DNA from: Ochromonas danica
Lineage: Eukaryota > Sar > Chrysophyceae > Chromulinales > Chromulinaceae
DNA length: 54,457 nt
Direction: 5' to 3'
Assembly (NCBI GenBank): GCA_015146655.1
Contig: VKHL01000177.1
Span: 1 to 54,457 of the forward strand
Position numbers and translations under genes: made by a program. Below are positions 30,100 to 41,680 of the stretch, piece by piece; position 1 is the stretch's first letter; the number at the start of each line of letters is the position of its first letter. Under the pieces are notes generated by a model, which was given only the letters and a program-made list of their open reading frames with translations, had not been told where the DNA came from and made no database searches.

Positions 30100-33000
30100 A
30101 TGAGGAACCCTGTCGTTCTTTCTGAGAACCTGACCGTCGTGGACGGAGGGAGCCAATCACCTTTGAATATTATATCCGTGGCATGCAATCATCAGCTAGG
30201 TAGAATCTATTTGCTGTCTGAGGATGGAGAACTTCTTTACTTCGTCTACCACGATGATGTGCTCAAGCTCTACCGCCGACAGAAGCTCATTTTCGAAGAA
30301 GTGCAGGAGAGATGGATGCTAGTGGACTATGTAGCAGCGATCGCCTCCATCGTCTGTGTCTCCTACGACGGCAGCATCGTCACAGTGGGCGAAGTGGAAG
30401 AGCCCGAGCAATGCACTGCCCCCGACCAGATCGGAGTCATCGACAATGGCCTCTCAGCAGCTGCGTGGGCACCTGACTATAGCTGTCTCTTGCTAGCTAC
30501 CAATAACAACTCTCTCTTGTGCATGTCCGTGGAGTGGGAAGTGTTGGCTGAGATCCCCTTACCCGACACCACGCTGCCCAGTCCCTCTGGTGGCCGTCCT
30601 GCCGCTGTGCTGTCATGGAAAGACGATGGTGAGCTCTTCTGCATGTTATCCATTAATAACGAAGACAGTAGCCAGTCCACTCTTCGGATTTTCAATCGCC
30701 TGTTGGAAGTGGTGGCGGTGGGCAGAAATGTGATGGATGGACCTGCCAGTCAATTGCAAGGACTACAACAGGCTATGACCTTCGCTCCCAATGGAACTGC
30801 TGTTGCGTTTCATCTTGAGCGTATTCCAGGTCATCCCCAGGTTGCCTTTATCGAGAAGAATGGCTTGAGACATGGAGAGTTTGATTTGCTGCCGCCGCCC
30901 CAACGCGATGCGATGTGGCAGGTTGTGAGTCTACAATACGACCCAACTACTACTCTTCTTGCTGTAGAATGGTCTAATAAGGAGGAAGGATGTCTGCAAT
31001 TATATCATCGAAGTAACTACTGCTGGAAGCTAAAGCAACAAGTGGTTGGGAAGGCGTTGAGGTTTTTGGGTTGGGACCGAGAAGGCGCTTTTCGGCTCTA
31101 TCTCAGTGAGACTGTCACTACCACTGGTGGGATATATCAAACAGCGTTGCGCACGATGGAACTAGTGTGGTCTACCTCGTCTTTGGCTGAGACTGTGGAC
31201 CATCCAGTGGTGGTTGTGGATGGGCCGCGCTTGGGCTTCACTCCTTTTGGTCATGCCATTGTCCCTCCTCCCATGTCGCTGCATACTGTATCTCTTGCTG
31301 CGGGAATGGTTCCTCGTCATGAGACTTTCCTTTCACTGCCTTTGGACGCTGGCCAGGAAGCTGCTTGGCTGGAGATCGTGTTGTCCGACACGTCGTCTGG
31401 GTCGCTCTTCTTCCTCACTGGAGGTCTAGCCGATGAGACCAGTCGCTCTCGACCTGCCCCCGTACTTCGTAATGTGTTAGCATTGTCTGATATTACTGGC
31501 CACCGAGTGAAAGGGACTGTTTGTCTGAGGGAAGTGTCTGCGAGTATCGAAGGATCAGATGACTTGGTAGTCGCTCTCCTAGGCTGCACTACTGATGGAG
31601 ACATTCTGGTAGTTGCCAGACTATCTTTGCTGAGCGTTTTAGGTGGAGGAAATGGAGTTAACAAGGTCTCTGTCGCTGTGGTCGTCAACGACTTCCCAGG
31701 CCCAGTCTCTCATTTGCATTGTCTGCATTCCTCAAGCCATCGCTATTTGGCAGGAATGGCCAATGCTCTCAGCTCAGACTTTGAGATAGTTAGCTTGCAA
31801 TTAGGAGAGGTATTATCTCTCAGTGAAGGGGGCGAGGAGTCGGTGAGTTTCCAGGACATGTTGGCCACGGGAATGGCGGAGATGATCCAAACAGTTCCTG
31901 AGCGATGCCCTCACTTTACCTACACGCTCAACACCCTCAACATAGAGGAAGAAGGCAACGACAGTGACTGCCAGCCTGTGTTATTGGCATTATCTAATAA
32001 GCATCGTCTGTATCTGAACGATATTTGCGTGCACACTGCGGTGTCGTCCTATCTGTACAATCCCATTTATCGCATCGCCCTGTTCGTTACACTGGCAGCC
32101 CGTCCGGCATTGTTCTATATCTATCTCCCTCAAGCAGCTAAGCTTCTTTCCAATCCTTTGCTGTCTTCGGAAGATCTCTCTTCACTATTGCATCAGCCAC
32201 AGTTTGCAAATAGTCTTCTACACACTGCAGACAGCCGCCCCATCGAACGAGGTGGTCGTCTACTGGCTAATGTTCATAACGCCACGAAGGTTGTCTTACA
32301 ACTACCTCGAGGAAACTTGGAAGTCTTTGAATTGCGAGTGTTGGTCTACTTGCAACTCTATCAACACGTGCTGGAGAAAGCAGATCTACACGAAGCGTTC
32401 CTCTTGGCACGCAGACAAAAGATTCCTGCGCAGGTCTTCCTCGCTCCTGCATTATTGAAAGCTTTCCTTGATGGTCTACCAGCTTGTATTTCTAGTCTTC
32501 AAAATTACAAGCAGATCGACTATCTCTGTCAATTCATTTCCAATCTGCAGAGTGTACCTGAGAGAGCCAATGCCACCACTGTGGCTTATATGGCGATTGT
32601 GAAGGACCTCTATCCTGATGCCATCGAGCAGAACAAGGCCTTCCTGCTAGATCAGGGTATTGATGACGAGAAGAAGAAAGTGGCTTTGGTTTGTCGCAAC
32701 ATACGATTAGTTCTGTTGGGCGTGTTAGAGAAAATGTTTTCAGAGGGCCACGCTGACAATCACGCGGTGACTTCTATTCTCCATGCGGCGCTCTGCACTT
32801 ACGCGAAGGAAGATCGTCTTCTTGAAGCTTGTTCATTGATCAAGTTGTTGTGTCGAGATGCAGCAGCGCATGCTGTTGATTCTGAGGATTCGCCCAACTC
32901 GCTGACCTCCGTGTTGACTGATCTTCAGACACTTCTCCCTCACTGCATTGTGCCTTCATCTAGTCAAGAGCATATCACCAATGATGATGAACACAAAGTT

Positions 33001-35178
33001 TTGGATCGATTGCGTGTTCAACTGAAGCAGTCGTTGGCATTGGCCGGGAGCACAGCGAAGTCTCCCCTCCACCTCTCGCTGAGCGCTGCTGTGCGCTATC
33101 TCTCTTTCCTTCTCGACTCTTCTGTTTTGTTCCAGTCTGTCTTTTCCACTTGTGACTTCAATCTCGCGAGACTGGTGGTGTATAACAATCAAATGGATCC
33201 CAAAATATTTCTGCCACAATTGCAACAATTCGAAACTTTGGGCAGCGCACATGCTGTCGATAGTTCCACTCAGCCAATCGATCTGATCTACATGCATTAT
33301 CGTGTCAATAAGCATCTGAACAATCATAGCAAGCGCGTCGATTGGTTGATTGCTTTGTTGCAGCAACTTTATGTTGAAGAAGAACAGCACGGAAAAGACA
33401 TTTTAGCAGTTTATGGCAATGACATCTTGCAAGGCTTGAGAACTGACCTAGTGAGTGCAGTAGATATCATTCGAGATGACAAGACTTTCCATGTCTACCA
33501 ACCAATGATCAGGTCTCTGGAGGATGGTATACTAAGTCAATACGACGTGTCGACTGCTTACGATCAGCACGTGGCGATCACACTCGTGGTGGACCTTTGC
33601 AATCTCTTCAATGCTGCCTGTGCAGAGTTTTACATTTCTAAGCAAGCTCATCACGAGGCAGTCTACTTCTATCTCTTGATGCGTCCAGTGCATTTGCAAG
33701 CAGCCGTGGAGACCACGTTGAGCCAGGCAGATTACGCGTCGGCTGTCCACCTCGCCACCACTTACCTCCCCTCACTACAATTACTGCCATCAATTGCACA
33801 AGATCGAAAGGAGAAGGTTAGAGCAGCCATTGGCCGTGTGTTGAAGTTGGAGGAATGGCGTAAACAGCCTCTTGAAGATCTCACGCCGCTGTCCTTGGCT
33901 CGCAGAGTGATGCAGACCTACCAAGAGCAGCAGCAGACCTTGGTAGACCTTTCTAGTGAGTTTATCACCGCTTTGGCATCATCTGCTGATCAAGAAAGCT
34001 CTTCTGCGCAGCAGGATGAGGAAGAAAAGGTCAGCTTTGTGGCTAGCTTGGCCGTGACTTATCTGCAAGACTGCGAAGGCGCAGTCTCCATCCTCTGCCA
34101 GGGACGGAAGTTCATTAAAGCAGTGGAAGTTGCTGTACAAGCTGGCCGAAAGGATCTGTTGGATGAAGTGCATTCTGCTTGCAGACACTGTGCTGAGGAA
34201 GCTGTGGACTATATCGACGAGGTGCAGCGCCTCTACCAGAGGCACACCCAGCACCTCACGGACCTCTGGAAGACTCCTTCTGAACGTCTTGATGCCATGG
34301 CTGCTGTCGACACCACATTGTCTGCTGCGTTGAAAGCCGAGGCGGGGGAAGAGGAGGAGGAAGCGGGAGGAATTATGGGATTAGCCCGCGGCCTCGTGGA
34401 TGACAGCCTCTCCGAGTACAGCGCTGCCACGGCCTATTCGCAAGCGAGCGTTAGATCTGCAGTATCTGCTATGAGCAGCTCTACTGTCTCTATTCTCTCA
34501 GCTGTCAGTGACAACAAGCGCTCCATTGCCGAAGAGAAGGATGCGTCGACTTCTTTCTCCATCGAAGGTCTGGACCATTCCCTCCTTTCGCGAGGCAAAC
34601 TCTCATCCTATGAAGAAAACTCTCAAGCCTATGGCAATAAGAAGGTTCATAAACGAGACCAATCAGAGCGTCGTAAGAAGCGAATTGAGAGGTCAAAGAC
34701 CAAAGGATACATGAAAGATGTCTTTGGCGTGAAGCAAGAATTGGAAGCCTGTGAGGAGCTTTGGAAGATCGCGACCAATCTGCCTGCATTGACTTCGTTA
34801 CTCACTGAGCTCTGCACAGTCTTGTTGTCCACTCAGACTTGGAAAGATCGCCGACAAGCTCAGAGGCTCCAGGAGAAAATGGAAGCCTTGATCAAGACGA
34901 TGCAGACTGTTGCCCCGCCCTATGCCCCCGCCTATCCATTCGCTTGGCTGCAACAGAGACAGATGGCGCGTGTGCGCTCCTTTCAACAACCCGAGGCCTT
35001 GTTGACCGCTGTGTTAGCTCGCAAGTCAACACTGACAGTGACCGCAGAGGAGCTTCAGGAAGCCGCGGAAGTGGCGGCGAAGAGTTGGTATCGCCTGCTG
35101 GCCCAGCAGATCCAGCATTGGTTCCAAAAGAAGATTCTTGCTCTCCAAACCACTTCTCTTGGGTCAAGCATGAGCTAA
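30100..35178 (+). CDS. ELP1: Elongator complex scaffold subunit ELP1 (IKAP)
   Basis: Single exon of 1692 residues, stop TAA; human ELP1 has 1332. The N-terminus MRNPVVL and the WD40 propellers match ELP1: WAPDYSCLLLATNNNSLL, FIEKNGLRHGEFDL and VVPPPMSLH. The segment TKVVLQLPRGNLEVFELRVLVYLQLYQHVL is the conserved junction to the alpha-helical TPR-like half. Near residue 1515 a basic region (RDQSERRKKRIERSKTKG) corresponds to the tRNA-binding part of ELP1. Elongator adds the carboxymethyl group to uridine 34 of tRNAs, in the cytoplasm. Extra length comes from longer loops in the helical half. No intron over 5 kb. Promoter shared with the small secreted gene. Confidence 0.95.
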   Translation: MRNPVVLSENLTVVDGGSQSPLNIISVACNHQLGRIYLLSEDGELLYFVYHDDVLKLYRRQKLIFEEVQERWMLVDYVAAIASIVCVSYDGSIVTVGEVEEPEQCTAPDQIGVIDNGLSAAAWAPDYSCLLLATNNNSLLCMSVEWEVLAEIPLPDTTLPSPSGGRPAAVLSWKDDGELFCMLSINNEDSSQSTLRIFNRLLEVVAVGRNVMDGPASQLQGLQQAMTFAPNGTAVAFHLERIPGHPQVAFIEKNGLRHGEFDLLPPPQRDAMWQVVSLQYDPTTTLLAVEWSNKEEGCLQLYHRSNYCWKLKQQVVGKALRFLGWDREGAFRLYLSETVTTTGGIYQTALRTMELVWSTSSLAETVDHPVVVVDGPRLGFTPFGHAIVPPPMSLHTVSLAAGMVPRHETFLSLPLDAGQEAAWLEIVLSDTSSGSLFFLTGGLADETSRSRPAPVLRNVLALSDITGHRVKGTVCLREVSASIEGSDDLVVALLGCTTDGDILVVARLSLLSVLGGGNGVNKVSVAVVVNDFPGPVSHLHCLHSSSHRYLAGMANALSSDFEIVSLQLGEVLSLSEGGEESVSFQDMLATGMAEMIQTVPERCPHFTYTLNTLNIEEEGNDSDCQPVLLALSNKHRLYLNDICVHTAVSSYLYNPIYRIALFVTLAARPALFYIYLPQAAKLLSNPLLSSEDLSSLLHQPQFANSLLHTADSRPIERGGRLLANVHNATKVVLQLPRGNLEVFELRVLVYLQLYQHVLEKADLHEAFLLARRQKIPAQVFLAPALLKAFLDGLPACISSLQNYKQIDYLCQFISNLQSVPERANATTVAYMAIVKDLYPDAIEQNKAFLLDQGIDDEKKKVALVCRNIRLVLLGVLEKMFSEGHADNHAVTSILHAALCTYAKEDRLLEACSLIKLLCRDAAAHAVDSEDSPNSLTSVLTDLQTLLPHCIVPSSSQEHITNDDEHKVLDRLRVQLKQSLALAGSTAKSPLHLSLSAAVRYLSFLLDSSVLFQSVFSTCDFNLARLVVYNNQMDPKIFLPQLQQFETLGSAHAVDSSTQPIDLIYMHYRVNKHLNNHSKRVDWLIALLQQLYVEEEQHGKDILAVYGNDILQGLRTDLVSAVDIIRDDKTFHVYQPMIRSLEDGILSQYDVSTAYDQHVAITLVVDLCNLFNAACAEFYISKQAHHEAVYFYLLMRPVHLQAAVETTLSQADYASAVHLATTYLPSLQLLPSIAQDRKEKVRAAIGRVLKLEEWRKQPLEDLTPLSLARRVMQTYQEQQQTLVDLSSEFITALASSADQESSSAQQDEEEKVSFVASLAVTYLQDCEGAVSILCQGRKFIKAVEVAVQAGRKDLLDEVHSACRHCAEEAVDYIDEVQRLYQRHTQHLTDLWKTPSERLDAMAAVDTTLSAALKAEAGEEEEEAGGIMGLARGLVDDSLSEYSAATAYSQASVRSAVSAMSSSTVSILSAVSDNKRSIAEEKDASTSFSIEGLDHSLLSRGKLSSYEENSQAYGNKKVHKRDQSERRKKRIERSKTKGYMKDVFGVKQELEACEELWKIATNLPALTSLLTELCTVLLSTQTWKDRRQAQRLQEKMEALIKTMQTVAPPYAPAYPFAWLQQRQMARVRSFQQPEALLTAVLARKSTLTVTAEELQEAAEVAAKSWYRLLAQQIQHWFQKKILALQTTSLGSSMS

Positions 35179-35339
35179 GCATGTGTGTGGTTGATGGATG
35201 TATTGTGATTTCCCTCATCAGCTTAAACAAAAAGACAAAAGCAGACTATTACAAAGAGTTTCTTTTCTTTTCTTTAGCAGCAGAGATTAACAATTGCACG
35301 AAAACGACAATATCAACAATGAAGTCAACGTCATCACAG

Positions 35340-38300
35340 TCAACTCTCCGATGACCTTGTCTGACTCCGAAAGTGTTCTTTCCAGGAGCTCATTTGCCGC
35401 TTGACCATGATCTCCTGATCGATAGTCTGCAACGATACGAATCGCCAAATGTGCACGACTTGTTGTTGACCTGGTCGAAGGACTCGACCGATCGCCTGCG
35501 CCTCCCACGCCGCGGCCTGCGCTGCGCTCAACGAGAAGAAAGGATGCACGAACATCACATGCTGAGCGACCTGCAAGTTCAAACCTGCAGCTTTCGCTTC
35601 CAACGAACAAAGCAAGATGTTCAATCTCTTGGGACCTCCTCCTCCTCCTCCTTCTTCTTCTTCAGAGTCATGAGTCTGTCGTCCATTGAATCGACGAAGC
35701 ACTTCCTTTATGACTTCAGAATGACCTTCCAGAGTCGCGAAAGAGAGTTGTGCTGCTTCCATCACTTCTCGTACTTTCATTTTCAAAGTATTCCATTGAC
35801 AATAGACGAGAATCCGTGCAGATGGATCAGTCAGGAGAATGGCTTTAATCTGACTGATGAGGTAGGCCATCTTGGAGCCCATGTGTCGGTATGCTTCGTC
35901 TGCAGTGTCCACCGCTCTGACCAATCCCGCCCCGCCTCTTTCTCCTTCCAACTCATAATTTCCTTCTTGTCGACGGATCAACTCAGCCGTCGCTGTGGCA
36001 GCCTCAGGATCGTCCAAATCCATCTCTTGCAGCACTTTCCATCCACGCACCTCAATAGGCTGGCGGCAAGTCGCGCAGATCTTCATCTCTGTGGCTAACT
36101 GGACAGCGCAGGGAATGCATTGCACGTGACCACAAGGCAACATGCAGCACGACCCAAAGACCATCTTCTCGAGACAAATGGGGCAGTCTGACAGCATCTG
36201 CCCCGTGCGCAACGACTGCAAGGTCTGCTCGAAATACTCCAAAGAAGACTGCAAGCCGTGCAGCTCGAGGTTGGTCGCGTTGAGATTGTCTTGCAACTCT
36301 TCTTTCCTGCCGACAATCTCAGCGGTACGACTTCTTCGCGCACTTTCTTGCAGTTGTGAGTCTTCACTCAATACTCGCAATTGACTGTTGCAATAGTCCA
36401 CGCGATTGACAAGATCTGCTTTCTTGGCTTTCAACGCCTCGATCTTCTCGATCTTCTGCTTGCGGATGGCCTCTAGTTGATTGTCAGCATTCTCTTGCAG
36501 GGACAGTTGCTGTTGCTGCTGTTGTTGTTGTTGACGTGATGATCGCGTGCGAAGTGAGAAGTGCGAGGCCTGGAGCATCAACGCCTCGTTCAGCGGTCCT
36601 TGAGGAGTTAGCGCATGTTGTAAATCATACTTGAGCTGCTTGTAAATAGCGAGTTCTTCACTGGTGAGAGGCACGAAGACGAAGCGCTCGACAGGCGCAG
36701 GGAAGGACTGCTCCAGACGGTGTGAGGAGGAGAAGCATTGCGTGACGAAGTGCTGGGCACAACTAACGTCCACTGCACCTGAAAACACATCCAACAACAA
36801 CAGCAATAACAACAACAACAATAAGGTTATCATCATTATTGCAAAGTGATGTCACTAACCCACGTTGACGTGAAGCAGATTTGAGAGAGAGTTGACCGTT
36901 TTGAGAGAGTCCACTGGCGGTGTGCCTGTCAATCCCCAGCGATAATGAGCAGAAAGACATTGAACTGCTTGTGTCACGAGGCTTTCTTTGGCTGTGGAGG
37001 AAGTGGTGGAGGCGAGCAGATCGCTGCTTGACGCCACCAACTCGTGCGCTTCGTCCACCACCAGGCGCTGCCAGAAATAGCACTCCAACGGCCACACGGC
37101 TCTCGTAGTAGACTTACCAGCGATCATTGCAAATGCCGAGGAGGTTCGCTTTCGTCCATCTTTCTTCTCGATGGGCTCGTACAAAGTGTTGAGCAGCTCG
37201 TCTGTGGCGGGCGAGACTTGCGCTGCGATTTGATTGACTTTTGCTGCCACTGCATCGCGATAGGCAGACTTGATCATGTACTCTCTATCGACCTCTACAG
37301 CAGGAGCCACTGAGGAGGAGGAGGAGGGGGTCGTCTTGGCTCGTTTGCTTCTGCCTGCACTATTGCCACTGCCAATGACAGACTTTTGTTCTGCTTTGCT
37401 CGTCTTCAACAGCGAAATGCTCTTCTTGACACGATTGAGATGGAAGTTAAGATGATGTTGCTGGTAGTTCTCCGAGTCGAAGAGACTGTTGGAGGCGATG
37501 ATGACGTCCGCCACGACCATCTCGTGCATTGGCAGCAGATCGCTCACTCGGCTCAGCACGAAGACTTTCACCTTCTGCTGCTCTTCCACCGCCTTGGCTC
37601 CGAAGAACTTGACGGCTTCTTCATACCATTGGTGCACTAGATGAGGCGGCACGACGACCAAAGTGGCTCGACTGGGTATGAGGCCAGCGTGAGGTCGTCT
37701 TCGCATCATTTCCTCCCAACAGACAAGCGACTGACTGCTTATCAGACCCAAGACACAAGCAGTCTTCCCAAAGCCTATGCGATCAGCCAAGACACCTCCT
37801 CGTAGTTGGTAGAGCAGTTGTAATTGGAATCGCCAGCGCAGGTCGTGGAAAGGCGGCACTGCGATGGACGCGCTGTGCTCGACTTTGCCCAGACAAGTCG
37901 ACACGCTGTCCTCTCGAGACTTCATCCAGGCGATAGAGCGCAGCTGCTCGGGGTACAAGGGGAGCACAAGTCGTCTAGGCTGAGTGATGGGCGGGTAGGT
38001 CTCGTTAGTGGACAAGACGAATCCTCCCGAAGGAATCAACGCGTCCACATCCTCCACGCCTTCCTTGCTCATCTCCTCCACACGAAAGAGAAAGACACAG
38101 TCAAGAGGTTGAATAGCCAGCTGACGATAGCAGTGAAGGAAAGCTTTCCGCCAGGAGACTTGGAAGGTGGAGAGCACGGCGTCAGTCTCCAGCAGTGGGA
38201 TGCCTCCAGTCTGGCAGGAGAGATGATAGCGAGTGAGCAGCGCCGTGAAGACGTCTTCAGTCTGAACTTTGCATGCATTGAAAGCACGACCTGATGCTTC

Positions 38301-39311
38301 ATTAGGAACATGTGACACGAAGCAGACGCCGTCGATGAAGTCGAAGCCCAGCAGTTCTTGGCGAAGTTGCGCACTGCCCGTGCTGTTGGCTTCGTCTCGA
38401 TCGATGGCAGCGAACATGAGGCGTGGATACTGACCTGCCCATTGGTGGAAGGCCTTTGGAAGCCAGAAGGACTGGTTCTGCTTGGAGCAGACCACCATGA
38501 GCATGCGCTGCAATGCTCTGGCCTGGTCCACTTTGACCAGCAGCTCCTCCAGGCTGTGCACCTCACACCAATGGGGATAGTTGCTGACAGGTAGTTGGAA
38601 AGACGCTCTCTTAATGGGGTTGATGGTCTGCATGAGTCGCACGCTGTCGTCTGCTGCTGCCTCTGATTCCCTCGACTTGTTGGCTTGACTGACCAACACG
38701 GGATAACCCCCTGCCACCGTCAGAGACTTTCCTGGAGGCAAGACCACACGCTTCCATGACCGAAGACCGTCTAGTAGAGAGAAGGCAGAGGGAGGTAGCT
38801 CGAAAGGAGGTGTCGAGGAGGTGTCCCCGGGGTGCCAGACTTTGTGTGCAGGCAGGCAGGCGGTGACGGGGCGAAGGCCTTCCTCGCTGCAGTCGTGGAC
38901 CAGGCCAGGCAAGCCATGGACTGCCTGGTGATAGTCGGAGAGATCCAGTAAGTGGTAGTCATCGGCATGGATCTGCCACACTGACTGCTGCTGTTGTTGT
39001 TGTTGTTGCTCATGGTGGTCATGGTGGTCGGAGGCAGTGATGGGGTCGAGGGGCTCGGCGATGGCCATAGAGCCGTCATGGTGGTTAGAGGAGGAGGGTA
39101 TGTCAAGGGGATCAATCACGACCACCTCGTCAGTGGCAGCAGTCTGTGTGGCTGCTACTGCCGCTGGCCTGGCTGGCAGTGGCGGAGGAGGGCAGGAGCA
39201 GGAGTCGTCCAGTGTGAGGTCAACCACCTCCTCCACCACCCTCGCTGTGCTCTCAGAGGAGGCCAGAGAGCTACTGGACCTCTGAGACTTCACGCGAGAC
39301 CACAATGACAT
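35340..39311 (-). CDS. SNF2-family helicase with embedded RING finger (RAD5/RAD16/SHPRH-like)
   Basis: Two exons, 39311-36860 and 36778-35340, joined through one phase-1 intron (1296 residues). The N-terminal 450 residues are not recognised and contain His/Gln runs. Helicase motif I GFGKT is at residues 513-517, preceded by LRGGVLADRI; motif II DEAH at 753-756; motif III WGLTGTP follows. A large insert separates motifs I and II. A C3HC4 RING (CPICLEKMVFG ... LPCGHVQCIPC ... CATCRQPI) begins at C1016, between the two helicase lobes. The second lobe has ILVYCQWNTL, LLCSLEAKAAGLNLQVA and IGRVLRPGQQQVVHIWRFV. Such proteins couple DNA translocation to ubiquitin ligation in replication-stress tolerance. 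Whether it is the SHPRH or RAD5 orthologue is not clear, since no PHD, linker-histone or HIRAN domain was seen. Confidence 0.9.
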
Positions 39312-39940
39312 GCCTCACTTGAAAATCGAAATTCCCTCACCCACCGCCTCGACTTCTCTCACGCACCACAATAATAGTTAATGGCTGGCCAGCACTCTTA
39401 GGGTGGGCGATTGTTACACATAGACTATACTTGTATGGGTTGCCAGTATATATCTTCAAGTATACAGTCAGTCAGTCTGCTATATCATTCCCTAACAGAA
39501 CGTCATCATCATCTTCTCTTCCATACAATTGGCTCTAACAGCAAGTCAGTCATCTTCTATTGTAACATTAGACGTATTATAGATTATACTACGTAGTATG
39601 TTCTATAGCAGCACAAGCACCACCATTGCTGCCACTACACTATAACCACCACAACTACTATCTACATTACTGCCTCCTCAATGCCACCATTCAGCATAGC
39701 AAGAAGACAGGCACTACAGCTCCTCTAGCAGAGCTCTTTAATATGCCAAGCCCGCCAAGATATCTCTTAGCTATGAGATCTAATATGTGTGTGCGTGTCT
39801 TCTTCGTTGCCATCTAAGTAAGACAGAATCAAGGCGAGTTGCTAAATGGAAGTTATTGTTGTGTTTGGTTAGGATTAAACCAGCTCATTCACTAACTGCT
39901 CTGCTCTCATGACTGTGAGGGAGAAAGAGGGGAGGAGCGC
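39312..39940. other. Intergenic region, no gene supported
   Basis: 629 bases, AT-rich, between the helicase start and the uS10 stop. Contains imperfect ACC/CAC-rich stretches near 39615-39690 but no clear tandem repeat. No RNA gene seen. Confidence 0.5.
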
Positions 39941-40428
39941 TTAGGCATCAGCAATGACGACCTCAACATCGACTCCAGGCTCGATGGAGATGTTGGTCAG
40001 CTGGCGCACCACCTCGGAGGGGCTGTGCAAGTCCAGGATACGCTTGTGGATGCGCATCTGCCAGCGGTCGAAGGTGTTGGTACCCTCACCGCAAGGAGAC
40101 TTGCGGACCATAAGGCGGAGGACCTTGGTGGGCATGCGGACGGGGCCGGTGACGCGGAGCTGCTTCTCGAGGGCCTTGTTCTTGAGCTCGGCGCAAACCT
40201 TCTCGAGGGCCTTCACCTTGGTGGAGGTGAGGGTGATGCGGATGCGGTGGATGGGCGCGGACTCCACCTCAGTGGTCTCAGCCTATCAGAAACAACACCA
40301 ACAAGGCCGCTATTAGTCCAGAGCCATGGGGAGGAAGGCGAGGGGAAGGCACAGAGGGAAGGACGCAGAGAGATGGAGAGGAAATGTCTCAGAGCACTTA
40401 CAGTAGCCTTGATAGGAGGAACAGACAT
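39941..40428 (-). CDS. RPS20: Cytosolic 40S ribosomal protein uS10 (RPS20)
   Basis: Exons 40428-40402 and 40282-39941, intron with GTAAGT donor; 122 residues. Exon 1 encodes MSVPPIKAT, exon 2 resumes [20 protein letters not shown]. The body is textbook uS10: [47 protein letters not shown] and [25 protein letters not shown]. The protein lies in the 40S head. Its frame is strongly GC-ending in codon third positions. An upstream GTG in the same frame is not the start; the short first exon supplies it. Confidence 0.97.
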
Positions 40429-40900
40429 TTTCAATGAGTGAAAGACAGTGAGTAAGCAGGACGAGGCGCTGGGGGACAGACGGTAACCTGATCCTGGACG
40501 CGGCTGGCTTGACGAGTGAGTGGCGCCCAGCCAGACCCACAGCCTCCTTTTCGAACTTTCGCGTAATCGTAAGCGAAAATATGAAAATTCGAAAATGACG
40601 ATCATTTTAAGTTAACAGGTATTGGATATTTGGGAATCTGGAAGAATGTAGAGCAGTGTGTTGCTAATGTAATGTTGTTGTTCAAGTACAGTTGATAAGA
40701 GCTAGAAGAACATTGCTAATTGTATTAAGCATAGCTCTACACACTCTAGGGATATACTACATATCCTAGTCAGTCTAATCTAGCTAGCCTGGTGTACACT
40801 TGTCACTGAGCTGGCTGAGGTCATGCGCTGATCATCGAGTGACTGTTGCCAGTGACTGTAGCAACAATAAACATCTCCTACCTATTGTAAACAACTGCTT
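40429..40900. other. Intergenic region upstream of uS10
   Basis: 472 bases between the uS10 start and the cytosine deaminase stop. GC-rich just 5' of uS10, then AT-rich with several near-palindromic short words around 40740-40800. No gene or RNA seen. Confidence 0.45.
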
Positions 40901-41386
40901 TTAAGCCTCAGTGGAGGGCTCGCCGATGTCCTCGTTCCAAAGGTGAGGCTGGCTGGTTGTGAAGGACTTCATCATCTCGATGGTCGCCTCCTCTTGCAGC
41001 AGGCAGAGTTCTACCCCGCGACAGGCGAGAAGGCCCTCCTCTCCTTGGAAGTTGACGTTCTCTCCGATGACCACGCGGGGGATCTTGTAGAGCAGGATGG
41101 TACCGGAGCACATCGCACAGGGAGACAAGGTGGTGTAGAGGGTGCAGCGGCGATAGGTGGAGGCGGGGAGGCGGCCAGTGTTCTCCAAACAATCTGTCTC
41201 GCCATGGCGAATGACACTCCCTTGTTGAACACGTCGATTGTGGCCTCGTCCGATCACTTTGCCGTCACAGACCAGCACAGCGCCAATGGGGATGCCGCCT
41301 GTGGCCAAGCCTTCTTGCGCCTCGCGTAGAGCTTCCTCATAGAACTGGCGATCTTCTTCAGTTGGGGTAGAGTAGGTCACTGTCAT
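40901..41386 (-). CDS. FCY1: Yeast FCY1-type cytosine deaminase
   Basis: Single exon of 161 residues; yeast FCY1 has 158. The start is the ATG at 41386, since the longer frame begins with GTG. Zinc ligands and catalytic acid are present: H61-G-E63 and the PCAMC box with C90 and C93. Segments GGIPIGAVLV, GRGHNRR, LENTGRLP, TLYTTLSPCAMC, PRVVIGENVNF and the C-terminal W-N-E-D-I-G-E match yeast cytosine deaminase, including the Trp and Asp that contact the pyrimidine. The enzyme turns cytosine into uracil in pyrimidine salvage. The close match favours free-base cytosine deaminase over guanine deaminase or tRNA deaminase. It has no targeting signal. This type is mainly fungal and bacterial, so transfer is possible, but base and codon use do not stand out from the ribosomal neighbours. 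Confidence 0.9.
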   Translation of the reverse strand: MTVTYSTPTEEDRQFYEEALREAQEGLATGGIPIGAVLVCDGKVIGRGHNRRVQQGSVIRHGETDCLENTGRLPASTYRRCTLYTTLSPCAMCSGTILLYKIPRVVIGENVNFQGEEGLLACRGVELCLLQEEATIEMMKSFTTSQPHLWNEDIGEPSTEA

Positions 41387-41680
41387 TCTGAGAGAGCTGT
41401 GAGAGGGTCTGTTGCTGGCTGTCAAAGCGGAAGATCTCCAACAAGCGCTCACAGACAGACGGCTGCTTCAAACTGCAACTTTCCGACTTAAAAGTCGACA
41501 TCGTGATTGATGGTGTTGACTACGCTAAATATAAAAAAATAGAAAATGTGTTTTGTGTTCACTGAATCGTGAATATTACTCATTCATCAAGACTACATTG
41601 AGGTCGGCACATCGCACCGTAGGACTGCCACGTATTAGCCCTCTCCTCAACCTGAAATAGTCTTCCCTAAGGCAGGACGC

